Part shown: positions 1 to 6,100 of the stretch, in pieces
How the letters are laid out: every line of letters starts with the position of its first letter
Position numbering within the stretch: position 1 is the first letter of the stretch
From: Solirubrobacteraceae bacterium
GTDB lineage: Bacteria > Actinomycetota > Thermoleophilia > Solirubrobacterales > Solirubrobacteraceae
DNA length: 6,522 nt
NCBI GenBank assembly: GCA_030043235.1
Contig: JASHYF010000147.1
Coordinates: forward strand, 1-6,522
Direction of reading: 5' to 3'
Made by a program: the position numbers and the translations under genes
Notes under the pieces: model-generated
Told to the model about the DNA's origin: nothing
Databases searched by the model: none
Seen by the model: the letters and a program-made list of their open reading frames with translations, nothing else

Positions 1-102
1 GGCGCCGGCGGTTGGTGTCGGCTGACGAGGCTGGCGCACGGCGGGATTGGTCTCGCCGTGGCCGCGACCGGCGCGGCGCGCGAGAAGGTGCTTCGAGCCC
101 GC

Positions 103-108
103 TAGAAT
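103..108 (+). promoter_or_regulatory. Possible -10 element (TAGAAT) of the propeller gene
   Basis: TAGAAT fits the actinobacterial -10 consensus TANNNT and sits 68 bases before the chosen ATG. It lies inside GCTAGAAT, and similar GCTAGNNT octamers precede two other gene starts in the window. No convincing -35 box is visible at 16-19 bases upstream, so this is only a candidate. Confidence 0.25.
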
Positions 109-176
109 CGGCTCTGGTGCACGGCTCCGCTATCGAAGCCAGCGTGGTGGGCTCGAACGGGAGCGGATCCGCAGCG

Positions 177-1364
177 ATGGGGACGGCGAGGAGGTGCACG
201 GCGATCGCAGTAGTGGCGGCTGCGTGCGCGCTGAGCGCCGTTTTCGCGACCGCGGCGCAGGCAGACGAATGGGCGATCCAGCCGAGCCCGAACCCTCCCG
301 AAGCCACAGGTGCAGAGCTCGTGGCGGTCTCCTGCACGGCAAAGAATTCGTGCTTCGCGGTTGGACGGTACGGCCCGAATGGCGAAACGCAGCGGACGCT
401 CGCGGAGCGCTGGAACGGCAGCTCGTGGACCATCCTCAAGACGCGCAATCCGAAGGCGAGGTACGACGAACTCTCGGGGGTCTCGTGTACCGGTCCGGAA
501 GCGTGCATGGCTGTCGGCACCCGAGTGGTGACTCCGGGGAACGCATACGCTCTCGCTGAGCGGTGGAATGGCCGCCGCTGGACGGTCGAGCGCGTCCCCT
601 CACCGTCACCGGGCAGCGAGTACTTCTTCCGAGCGGTCTCGTGCACCGCGAGCGACTCCTGCACAGCCGTCGGGGGACTGATCAAGCGGGCGGTCGAAGC
701 CCAGGAACAGCCTTTCGCCGAGCACTGGAACGGCGTGAGCTGGAGTCGGGAGCCGGTCCCGAACCCCGAAGCCGAAGAAGGCAGCGGGCTCCAGGGCATC
801 TCGTGCTCGGGGCCCGAAGCCTGCACCGCGGTCGGCAGCGAACGGAGCGCGGACGTACTGCAGATCATCTTCGCGATGCGCTTCAACGGCGCCACGTGGA
901 ACCTCGAATCGCAGCCGAACCCCGGCGAAGAATCGAACAACGAGAACGCGGCGTCGTGCCCGGAACCGTCCGGCTGCGTCGCCGTCGGATCGTGGCAAAA
1001 CCAAGGCCTGGAAACCGAGCCGCTCGCCGAGCAGTGGAACGGATCAGGCTGGACGCTGCTTCCGAGTCAAGCTGCCGCCGGTGCGGTCGAGACGGAGTTC
1101 GAAGGTGTCGCGTGCACGAGCACCGAAGCGTGCGTGGCGGTCGGCGAATCGTCGGAAGAAGAACATGGAATTCCCTCGTCGGTTCTCGCGGAGCGGTGGG
1201 ACGGAACGACCTGGACGATCCAGGAAGCGCCGGACCCGAGCGGAACCCGCTTGAACGATCTCTCAGGAGTCGCCTGCGGCTCGAACTTCTGCACCGCCGT
1301 CGGGACTTCCTGGAACGGAACCGTCTCCCAGACCCTCGTCGAGAGCCTCAGCACAGGACCCTGA
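177..1364 (+). CDS. Exported seven-repeat protein, probable beta-propeller
   Basis: The protein has 395 residues and no known enzymatic role. I chose ATG 177 because a classic signal peptide starts there: MGTARR, a hydrophobic stretch to about residue 25, and a probable cleavage after AQA-29. The residues encoded upstream in the same frame are Arg/Ser-rich and unlike a protein. A weak GGGAG lies 13 bases before the ATG. The mature part is seven repeats of about 52 residues, each carrying [SA]C-x5-C-x-AVG (x4 in the last), with first cysteines at 53, 104, 156, 210, 261, 313 and 367. Six repeats then carry [LF]A-x-x-[WF][ND]G-x-x-W. The last lacks the final strand, but residues 32-40 (WAIQPSPNP) match the strand that ends repeat 6 (WTIQEAPDP, 346-354). 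This is the pattern of a circularly closed seven-bladed propeller. The paired cysteines probably form one disulfide per blade outside the cell. The repeat type is common in Solirubrobacterales hypothetical proteins. The fold is an inference. Confidence 0.9.
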   Translation: MGTARRCTAIAVVAAACALSAVFATAAQADEWAIQPSPNPPEATGAELVAVSCTAKNSCFAVGRYGPNGETQRTLAERWNGSSWTILKTRNPKARYDELSGVSCTGPEACMAVGTRVVTPGNAYALAERWNGRRWTVERVPSPSPGSEYFFRAVSCTASDSCTAVGGLIKRAVEAQEQPFAEHWNGVSWSREPVPNPEAEEGSGLQGISCSGPEACTAVGSERSADVLQIIFAMRFNGATWNLESQPNPGEESNNENAASCPEPSGCVAVGSWQNQGLETEPLAEQWNGSGWTLLPSQAAAGAVETEFEGVACTSTEACVAVGESSEEEHGIPSSVLAERWDGTTWTIQEAPDPSGTRLNDLSGVACGSNFCTAVGTSWNGTVSQTLVESLSTGP

Positions 1365-1865
1365 CGCTCCCAATAGTCCGGGATGCTCCGCAGCCACCAG
1401 CTCACGGCGAAGCTGTCCCTCTCCTCGTCTTTCGACCTGCCGAGACTCAGGCGGCTGGCTGTTCTCCACGCGCCGACAGCGGCTTGGGTTGCGGCCTTTC
1501 TGAGCTTCGCTGCTGTGTCGGCGTCGATCGCTTCGGCGTCGGCAAAGCCGTCCACGGCCCCGGACGGATCGAGTTTCGCGCGGATGATCGGTCGCTGACG
1601 CCGACGTGGTGGCTGATCTTCGGGCCAAGCGCCCCGGTCACTGCCACAGGGAACCCGTTCGGCCTGGTCGTCCTGTATTTCCTGCCGGTGCGCCTTGCGT
1701 TGCTCTTCCGCGGTTTTGCCTTCGACTGCCTCCCGCGCTGGTTCCCTTCCACCGTTACATCGCGGTGTGGATGCACACCGAGGACGCCTACCTCGAGCCA
1801 CGGCCGGCGCTGTGCACGGCGCGTGGCGGCCCCCTCACCGCCGACGAGTACAGGCCCCATGCGAA
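1365..1865. other. Intergenic stretch without a supportable gene
   Basis: About 500 bases lie between two convergent genes. Open frames cross it on both strands, but none has a start with a ribosome binding site, and the long ones run on into the flanking genes as antisense. In 1441-1500 the three codon positions are about equally G/C-rich (13, 13 and 15 of 20), which argues against active coding. The minus-strand frame over about 1600-1370 gives a protein-like, Ala-rich amphipathic stretch ending WWLRSIPDYW. A different minus frame is protein-like at 1750-1610. Together these could be remains of a decayed gene, but I recognise no family. Confidence 0.4.
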
Positions 1866-1899
1866 GGCTCGCCGAGCAGCGCTGGCGCGCCGGCGAGCC
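1866..1899 (-). terminator. Inverted repeat after the minus-strand gene
   Basis: GGCTCGCCG (1866-1874) and CGGCGAGCC (1891-1899) are perfect reverse complements, giving a 9-bp G/C-rich stem with a 16-base loop. The loop itself holds the palindrome CAGCGCTG. It lies 5 bases past the TGA of the exported minus-strand protein. No T-run follows, so it may be a high-GC intrinsic terminator of the actinobacterial type or simply a 3'-end stabilising hairpin. Confidence 0.45.
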
Positions 1900-1904
1900 C
1901 CTGC

Positions 1905-3296
1905 TCAGCCTGCGGGCTCCTGCGCGGGCACGACGGTGAGAGTTCCGGTCTCGCTCCAGCCGCCTCCGGCAGCTGGCAGGCCGCCGGACAGCGGTTGGGT
2001 GCCCCCGGTGAGCGGCAGCGTCAGCGACAGCGGCCCGATCCCTATCAACGCCGGACCTCCCTGGCCGCCGATCGGCGGGGCGTCCACGCATTCCACCGTG
2101 GATGCCGCCATCGTGCTCCCCTGGCTTTCCCATTCGACGTGCAACATTTCGGGTTCGACGACTGCGAGCTTGGCGCTCCAGGGCCAGCTGGCCGGCTGCG
2201 GTGACCACAGGCATTGCGGGACCTTCGGCGTGAACACGAGATCGCTCCATTCGAGCTCTCCGGTGCCCTCCCAGGCAGACGGCAGTTGCGGGGCCTTCGT
2301 CGCGCTCGTGGCCAGAATGCTCGCAAGCATCGTCCCGCTCGAGGCATATGCCGCGGTCGTGGCGGTGCCTTGCACGTCGATCTGCACCTCGTAGGCGCGG
2401 GGACGGTGGCAGATGGCCCTCCCGATTTCGCTCACGAGTTCCCCCATCGCGCCGCCCTCTGCAAGGATCGAGCCAGTCGCGATCGAGCCTTCGATCGTTT
2501 CGAACACCGTTCCGGTGCTGGCGTCCCGGATCTCGACCCGGTATTCGACGGACTGATCGGCGGGCCCGTTCGTGAGGGTCCCGTCAACGGTGACTTCGGG
2601 GACGATGAAGTTCCTGTGCACGACATATTCGGGGTCGAACAGCGGTCCTTTGGCCAGGTTGAGCTCCTGTTCGATCAGGGCACGATCGTGGGCGTTGGCG
2701 ACCTGGGCGTTGGGACACGGCGGAGGCTGCTGGCCCAGGGCCGTGATGAGCATGTCCTCGAGTCCGGTGTTGAGCACCGCGAGTTCTCCGGTGGCACCCG
2801 AGAACGGTTCCACGTTGAAAGCAACCCCGGGTTGCGTCGCCCCGCTTTCCTGGCGCATGGCCGCCGCAGCCTTGAGCGACCCGGCATGTGCGCTGTGCGT
2901 GCGCCGGCGCCGGCGATTGCTACCACGGCTCGTCAGCCGTACGTTCCTGCGGTGCTGACCCGCCCGCAGGGAGACAGCGGTGAGCCCCGTCGTGGCGGAG
3001 GCCGCGTTTCCGTGCACCGGTGTCACGGTGATCGCGATTGCGTAACCGCCCCGGGGAAGTGAAACCGAGAACGCCCCTGAGCGGGTCGCCCTGACCGAGG
3101 TGACGATGCGGCCGGTGCTCAGATCGATCGCACTCACCCCTACGACCCGCGGGGCCCCAGTGGGGATGCCGGTAACCGTCCCCGAGAGGGTGCCGAGCGG
3201 CGTCGCCTCCGCCACCGCAGCCGAAACCCCCCAGCCGAACGCGCCTATCACAGCCGACAAGAGCGCAAGCCGCAGACGCGCGAGGACCACGATCAC
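1905..3296 (-). CDS. Exported protein with carboxypeptidase-regulatory-like domain
   Basis: The protein has 463 residues from GTG 3296. A second in-frame GTG at 3290 (residue 3) is equally possible and would suit leaderless translation, since a TAGCAT box lies just upstream and no Shine-Dalgarno is seen. Residues 1-29 form a signal peptide (hydrophobic core, cleavage near AAVA). Residues 35-121 contain GTLSGTVTG and a later SGAFSVSLPRGGYAIAI, the signature of carboxypeptidase-regulatory-like/Cna-B-type beta-sandwiches. A five-arginine linker follows at 128-132. Residues 155-297 have an order reminiscent of CsgG/TolB-N folds: ALIEQEL, then VEIRDASTGTVFETIEGS, then a helix ELVSEIGRAIC. That match is weak. 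Residues 300-463 are beta- and glycine-rich with cysteines at 362 and 403. It is probably an extracellular or envelope protein of unknown role. It converges with the propeller gene and has no operon partner. An IS110 remnant begins 41 bases upstream of the start, limiting its promoter region. Confidence 0.85.
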   Translation of the reverse strand: MIVVLARLRLALLSAVIGAFGWGVSAAVAEATPLGTLSGTVTGIPTGAPRVVGVSAIDLSTGRIVTSVRATRSGAFSVSLPRGGYAIAITVTPVHGNAASATTGLTAVSLRAGQHRRNVRLTSRGSNRRRRRTHSAHAGSLKAAAAMRQESGATQPGVAFNVEPFSGATGELAVLNTGLEDMLITALGQQPPPCPNAQVANAHDRALIEQELNLAKGPLFDPEYVVHRNFIVPEVTVDGTLTNGPADQSVEYRVEIRDASTGTVFETIEGSIATGSILAEGGAMGELVSEIGRAICHRPRAYEVQIDVQGTATTAAYASSGTMLASILATSATKAPQLPSAWEGTGELEWSDLVFTPKVPQCLWSPQPASWPWSAKLAVVEPEMLHVEWESQGSTMAASTVECVDAPPIGGQGGPALIGIGPLSLTLPLTGGTQPLSGGLPAAGGGWSETGTLTVVPAQEPAG

Positions 3297-3299
3297 CGA

Positions 3300-3307
3300 A
3301 TGCTAGC
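3300..3307 (-). promoter_or_regulatory. Possible -10 element (GCTAGCAT) for the minus-strand gene
   Basis: Read on the minus strand, GCTAGCAT contains TAGCAT (TANNNT type) ending 3 bases before GTG 3296 and 9 bases before the in-frame GTG 3290. That spacing would give a leaderless transcript starting at or near 3290. No clear -35 box is visible. Confidence 0.3.
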
Positions 3308-3337
3308 GCGCACGCAGGCCCATGCCACCGCAGCTCG

Positions 3338-3483
3338 CTGTCCAAGCACGGGCCCACCTACATGCGTTGGGTGCTGATCGAGGCCGCCACCCACGCGGCG
3401 CGCTCACCGGTCTGCGACACGGCCACGGCGCACGAAAGGTCGCACGGCTCGCAGTGGTGCGCGATCATTTCGGACGTGGGTGA
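3338..3483 (+). pseudogene. IS110-family transposase, C-terminal remnant
   Basis: The frame through 3338-3412 reads LSKHGPTYMRWVLIEAATHA and then ARSPV. This is the highly characteristic 'KxGPxYLRWxLIEAAxHA' segment of the IS116/IS110/IS902 C-terminal domain. After SPV the family continues with a Tyr/Arg-rich stretch and then G-x-KVA-x-x-x-ARRL. Here that is lost in frame, but the neighbouring frame (3412-3483) gives GARKVARLAVVRDHF and a stop, which could be the shifted remainder. Everything N-terminal, including the DEDD catalytic residues, is absent. The upstream boundary is only about 40 bases from the start of the divergent minus-strand gene, so only the 3' end of an old element survives. 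The family call is firm for the first part and tentative for the second. Confidence 0.65.
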
Positions 3484-3520
3484 TGAGATCGAGCTGGCCG
3501 CGAAGTCAACAGGTGCCGTT

Positions 3521-3534
3521 GTAGGCAGACCTAC
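3521..3534. repeat. Small inverted repeat
   Basis: GTAGG and CCTAC flank a CAGA loop, giving a 5-bp stem with a 4-base loop. It lies between the IS110 remnant and the start of the GH16 fragment. Its role is unknown; it could be a relic of an element end or a transcript hairpin. Confidence 0.25.
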
Positions 3535-3559
3535 CGGAGCCCAGCTGATTGGGGGCATG

Positions 3560-3712
3560 ATGATCGTCTATGCAAGTGTTCGCAGGCCGTGGGCTCTCGC
3601 CGTTGCTCTCGCTGGGTTGCTTCTAGCTATTAGTGCGTCCAGTGCGGCTACTGCCCGGGCAGAACCTGCTGGTCCTCCCGGTCCCTGGTCGCTCATCTTC
3701 AGTGAAGAATTC
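3560..3712 (+). pseudogene. N-terminal fragment of a secreted GH16-type glycoside hydrolase
   Basis: From ATG 3560 the sequence encodes a textbook signal peptide: VRRP, then a hydrophobic ALAVALAGLLLAI stretch, then cleavage near ATARA-34. GPWSLIFSEEF follows, ending at residue 51. 'W-x-L-x-[FW]-S-[DE]-EF' is the opening strand of secreted GH16 beta-glucanases/laminarinases, where it is followed by NG and some 200 residues carrying the E-x-D-x-x-E active site. Here the resemblance stops abruptly at 3712 and none of the catalytic domain follows. The open frame runs on to 3919 with unrelated residues. GGGGG at 3551-3555 is suitably placed as a ribosome binding site for ATG 3560 (another ATG is at 3557). 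Assignment rests on about 10 mature residues, so it is probable rather than certain. It is a non-functional stump. Confidence 0.5.
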
Positions 3713-3713
3713 A

Positions 3714-3764
3714 AATCTCCACGTCGCCGTCGACAACGCGACACGCTTGGCCCATATCGAGATG
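3714..3764 (+). pseudogene. Sliver of an IS481-type DDE transposase
   Basis: This frame reads NLHVAVDNATRLAHIEM. It closely matches the 'LHVAIDDATRLAYVEV' strand-loop-strand of the integrase-core (rve) domain in IS481-like transposases, including the catalytic Asp of HVAVD. Only 17 codons are recognisable. The following residues (RRPRTKV...) do not continue the family and a stop comes at 3813-3815. The sliver starts within two bases of the end of the GH16 fragment and in a different frame, marking an insertion or recombination junction. The very short length limits confidence. Confidence 0.45.
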
Positions 3765-3812
3765 CGCCGACCGCGCACGAAGGTTCAGCACGCGCCGCGC
3801 CCCGGAATCCGC

Positions 3813-3818
3813 TAGGCT
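3813..3818 (+). promoter_or_regulatory. Possible -10 element (TAGGCT) of the frameshifted gene
   Basis: TAGGCT within GCTAGGCT lies 55 bases before GTG 3874 and fits TANNNT. TTCAGC at 3784 is too far away (23 bases) for a good -35 box. Candidate only. Confidence 0.25.
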
Positions 3819-3862
3819 GCGCGCTTCCGCTGATCGGGTTTCACTCGCGTGCTGATATAAAC

Positions 3863-3870
3863 GGAGGAGG
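3863..3870 (+). promoter_or_regulatory. Strong ribosome binding site GGAGGAGG
   Basis: GGAGGAGG ends 3 bases before GTG 3874, with its first GGAGG 6 bases before it. It is the best Shine-Dalgarno sequence in the window and fixes the GTG as the start of the broken gene. Confidence 0.75.
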
Positions 3871-3873
3871 AGC

Positions 3874-5334
3874 GTGGATACCTTGGAGGACCACACGCTT
3901 TCGCGGCGGCTCGAGATAGCTGCGAGACGTGGCGAGGGAATCGATTTTCTCCCTGGCAGGTCGGACGTGAACGCATGGACCGATGGGCCTAGCTGGCCAG
4001 ATCGACAGGTCGTGCCCGCGCAGTTGCTCATCGAGCTCGCGACGGTATGTCCACCCGCGCCAGGCTCGCCTATCCTCCGGTGCCTACGTCTTCGGGCTGC
4101 CCGAATTGAGGGAACGCTCGATCTCCAATCTATGAGCGTGACCTGCCCGATCGTGCTCGAAGATTGCCTGCTTGTTGAGCGAGCATTGCTACGCGAAGCG
4201 GCGCTCCAAGGGCTCCGACATGAATCTCGGAAAGCACTTTCGATCCCAAGGTCAGCTCTACCTGCGCAGGGCCGAGATCCATGGTCAACTGCGGGTCGAA
4301 GGTAGCCTCACAGCACCACCCGACGAGAAGACCGAACCGCAAGGGGCTGATGTTGTGTTCCACCTCGAGGCGGCGACCGCTGGGCGTGCGCTCGCCTTCA
4401 AACCAAAACAGATCGATGGTGGGGTCAATCTCATCAATGCGAAGCTCGGCTACCTACGCGATTTTGGCGGTGTCTGGTGGCAGGAGAAGACGAGTGCGTA
4501 TGCGCTCTACGGCCTCGACTTTGGGCAGCTCGCTGCCCGAGAGAACAAAAGAACAACGGAGGCTGGTATCCAGAAAGTGAGAACAGGGCTGGGCCATGGA
4601 AGCTGGCGAAGGACGCGCTTGTACCGCTCAGTGAAGAGAAGCGCAACGCGAACAGCGGCGGCAGGCGCAAGGCCCCCTTGAAGCCAGCGCGACGTGCGAC
4701 GGAGATGATCTGGATTGCGGTGAAGGCTCGCAGGCGGGCCGAGAACGAAGCGGTCGAACGCTCCCCTCGGCCGCGTGAGACGTGGCGTGCAAACTGGCTC
4801 GACTTCGTCTGCAACCGCGACGCGGCAGTCACTGAACGACTCCTCTGGTTGAAGCACGAGCGCGATGGCTTTCACGCTCATCTCTATGACCAGCTGGCGC
4901 GCCACTACCGCGAGATCGGCCACGAGTCCAGCGAACGGCGCGTACTGATCGCGAAGCAGTGGTACCGACGGAAAGAACTACCGCTGCTCTCGAAAACTTG
5001 GAACTGGATCTCGTGTGCAACGCTCGGGTATGGCTACCGCAGCTGGCGAGCACTGGGTCTCTTTCTCGTGTTTTTCGCCGCGGGCACTTGGTACTTCGGG
5101 ACCCACGACTCAGTCTTTCGTCACGACTACACGGTCCACCCGCCGAAATTCAGATCGTGGATATACACCCTCGATCTGTTGCTCCCCGTGATCAACCTCG
5201 GCCAGCGCGAAAACTGGGTTGCAAAACCGGGCTTCCCACAGACGCTCGCGACAATACTGATCGTCATGGGCTGGGTACTTGCGACCACATTCCTCGCCGG
5301 AATCAGCGGGCTTGTGCGCAGGACCAACACATGA
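3874..5334 (+). pseudogene. Frameshifted beta-helix/two-helix membrane protein (about 485 codons)
   Basis: This is one gene spread over two frames. Frame 1 from GTG 3874 encodes GEGIDF, WPDRQVVPAQLL, LRLRAARIEGTLDL and CPIVLEDCLLVERALL, to about 4200. Frame 2 continues with MNLGKHF, QLYLRRAEIHGQLRVEGS and INAKLGYL to about 4545. Frame 1 resumes to TGA 5334 with LLWLKHERDGFHAHLYDQ, YREIGHESSERRVLIAKQ, GYGYRSWRALGLFLVFF, a YTLDLLLPVINLGQ segment and a last membrane helix near WVLATTFLAG. This order (beta-helix-like N-half, YRxxGxxxxxRxVLIAKQ, GYGYR plus helix, final helix) matches an actinobacterial family often labelled 'membrane-associated oxidoreductase' or pentapeptide-repeat-like; its true function is unknown to me. 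The shifts need one extra base near 4195-4220 and one missing base near 4540-4560, by an A-rich run. They cancel, and the rest is intact. That suggests recent decay or two sequence errors. Confidence 0.75.
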
Positions 5335-5395
5335 GCCGCACCACGGGAGTGCAATACAGTGGATCCCCTCGGCTGTGTTGATGGTCGCTCGGGGG

Positions 5396-5413
5396 CTCGG
5401 ACAAGTGTCTGAG
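5396..5413. repeat. Hairpin just before repeat copy 1
   Basis: CTCGGACA (5396-5403) and TGTCTGAG (5406-5413) pair over 8 positions with a single G-U wobble; in practice this is a 7-bp stem with a 4-base loop. It lies 61 bases after the end of the frameshifted gene and runs into the first 67-bp repeat. It could terminate transcription of the upstream gene, though no T-run follows. Confidence 0.35.
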
Positions 5414-5478
5414 TGGGCGAAACTGCTCTGTGCGCAAACCACGCGCTGTTGAACGCGCCCGGCGTCGGGGTGGGCTGA
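5412..5478 (+). repeat. 67-bp direct repeat, copy 1
   Basis: This copy begins AGTGGGCGAAACT and contains CTGTGCGCAAACCA. It aligns without gaps to 6101-6167 with 54 of 67 positions identical. Both copies end on TGA in the same reading frame (VGETxLCANxALxxAP...). Copy 1 ends 47 bases before the DUF4160 start. Mismatches fall evenly over the three codon positions (4, 4 and 5), so the shared frame is not clearly under protein selection. It may be a dispersed intergenic element or the boundary of a cassette. Confidence 0.7.
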
Positions 5479-5525
5479 CGGCACGGTCCGACTGTTTCGT
5501 CCCCGTCCAGCCGTACGGTGCTCAC

Positions 5526-5789
5526 GTGCCCCGCATCAGCTTCTTCTACGGCATCGGCGTCTGGATGTACTGGAACGAGGGCGCGCACGCGCGTCCGCAC
5601 TTCCACGCCCGTTACAGCGGGCAGGCCGCGTCGGTCGATTTTGACGGGGCGCTCATCGCCGGTGCTCTGGCGCCCCGTGCGCTTGGCCTGGTCGCGGAGT
5701 GGGCGGCGCTCCATCGCGTGGAGCTCTCAGCCAACTGGGAGCGGGCGCGCCGCGAAGAAGCCCTGGAGGCCATTGAGCCGCTGCCCTAA
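5526..5789 (+). CDS. DUF4160 family protein, possible toxin-antitoxin component
   Basis: The 87-residue product opens PRISFFYGIGVWMYWNE and continues ARPHFHARYSG, the hallmark 'PRIxxFxGIxIxMYxxEHxPPHFH' start of DUF4160. Near the C-terminus ALGLVAEWAALHRVEL-x-x-NWERAR completes the family pattern at full length. GTG 5526 is chosen because the family starts exactly at V/M-PRIS; the longer frame from 5430 adds residues unlike the family and partly encoded by the 67-bp repeat. No Shine-Dalgarno precedes the GTG, but TACGGT at 5514-5519 ends 6 bases upstream, which would suit a leaderless transcript. The DUF2442 gene follows after one base, a pairing widely seen in bacteria. The pair is suspected to be toxin-antitoxin-like, but the biochemical activity is not established to my knowledge. 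The conserved HFH suggests metal or nucleic-acid binding by inference only. Confidence 0.9.
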   Translation: MPRISFFYGIGVWMYWNEGAHARPHFHARYSGQAASVDFDGALIAGALAPRALGLVAEWAALHRVELSANWERARREEALEAIEPLP

Positions 5790-5790
5790 A

Positions 5791-6072
5791 ATGGCGCCCA
5801 TGGAAGCCTTCGCAGATGTCACGCACGCCGAGGTCATCGGGGCGCACCGCCTGCGGCTGACGTTCGCTGACGGCACGGTAGGCGAGGTGAGCTTCGCGGG
5901 GCGCGAGTGGCACGGCGTCATGGAGCCGCTTGGAGACCCGGACTACTTCGCTCGCGTCACCGTCCACCCAGAGGCCGGGACGATCAGCTGGCCCAACGGT
6001 GTCGATCTCGCACCGGAGCCGCTATACGCCGAGGCGCGACGCACCGTCGCACAACCGGCCGCTCAACCGTAG
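5791..6072 (+). CDS. DUF2442 family protein, partner of DUF4160
   Basis: The product has 93 residues from ATG 5791; ATG 5800 (MEAFADV) is a possible alternative. It shows the DUF2442 layout: V-T-H-A-E-V-x-x-x-HRLRLTFADGTVGEVSF, then GVMEPLGDPDYFARVTV, then GTISWPNGVDLAPEPLY. The last motif (I-x-WPNGxDLxPExLY) is diagnostic. The family has an NE0471-N-terminal-like fold, and some members carry an added helix-turn-helix that this short one lacks. The ATG is one base after the TAA of the DUF4160 gene, and the only purine-rich site (GGAGG 5765-5769) is too far upstream, so translation is probably coupled. Residues after about 85 are Ala/Pro-rich and probably unstructured. In a toxin-antitoxin reading it would be the antitoxin, but this is inference from the gene pairing. 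Confidence 0.9.
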   Translation: MAPMEAFADVTHAEVIGAHRLRLTFADGTVGEVSFAGREWHGVMEPLGDPDYFARVTVHPEAGTISWPNGVDLAPEPLYAEARRTVAQPAAQP

Positions 6073-6085
6073 AACCGACCGGTTC
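6072..6085. terminator. Short hairpin after the DUF2442 stop
   Basis: GAACC and GGTTC flank a GACC loop, starting on the last base of the TAG stop. A 5-bp stem without a T-run is weak, so this is at best a poor terminator. Confidence 0.2.
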
Positions 6086-6100
6086 GCGCATCGAAAAGAA

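Noticed and set aside
12..176. N-terminal extension of the propeller protein from an ATG or GTG near position 12
   Set aside because: The extension is Arg/Ser-rich, would bury the clear signal peptide at residue 56, and overlaps the likely promoter.
1067..1801. A 244-codon minus-strand open frame over the gap and the propeller gene
   Set aside because: Its third codon positions coincide with those of the propeller gene, which explains its openness there. No ribosome binding site; the N-terminal part is low-complexity. Kept only as a possible relic in the findings.
563..1939. A 458-codon plus-strand open frame
   Set aside because: Its first half is an out-of-frame, Arg-rich shadow of the propeller gene; its tail crosses the gap and enters the minus-strand gene. 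No start signal or family match.
2214..3062. A 282-codon plus-strand open frame opposite the exported minus-strand protein
   Set aside because: It is antisense to a gene with a signal peptide and recognisable domain; the product is Arg/Gly/His-rich with no recognisable motif.
3362..3919. A single 185-codon plus-strand gene
   Set aside because: It joins two unrelated signatures (IS110 C-terminus, then an internal signal peptide with a GH16 start) and ends in non-family residues overlapping the next gene, so it is a chance fusion of remnants.
5430..5525. A longer DUF4160 start at 5430
   Set aside because: The family begins at PRIS; the extra 32 residues are encoded partly by the 67-bp repeat and have no family counterpart.
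5127..5714. A 195-codon minus-strand open frame
   Set aside because: It is antisense to both the membrane C-terminus of the broken gene and the DUF4160 gene, which have clear family signatures.
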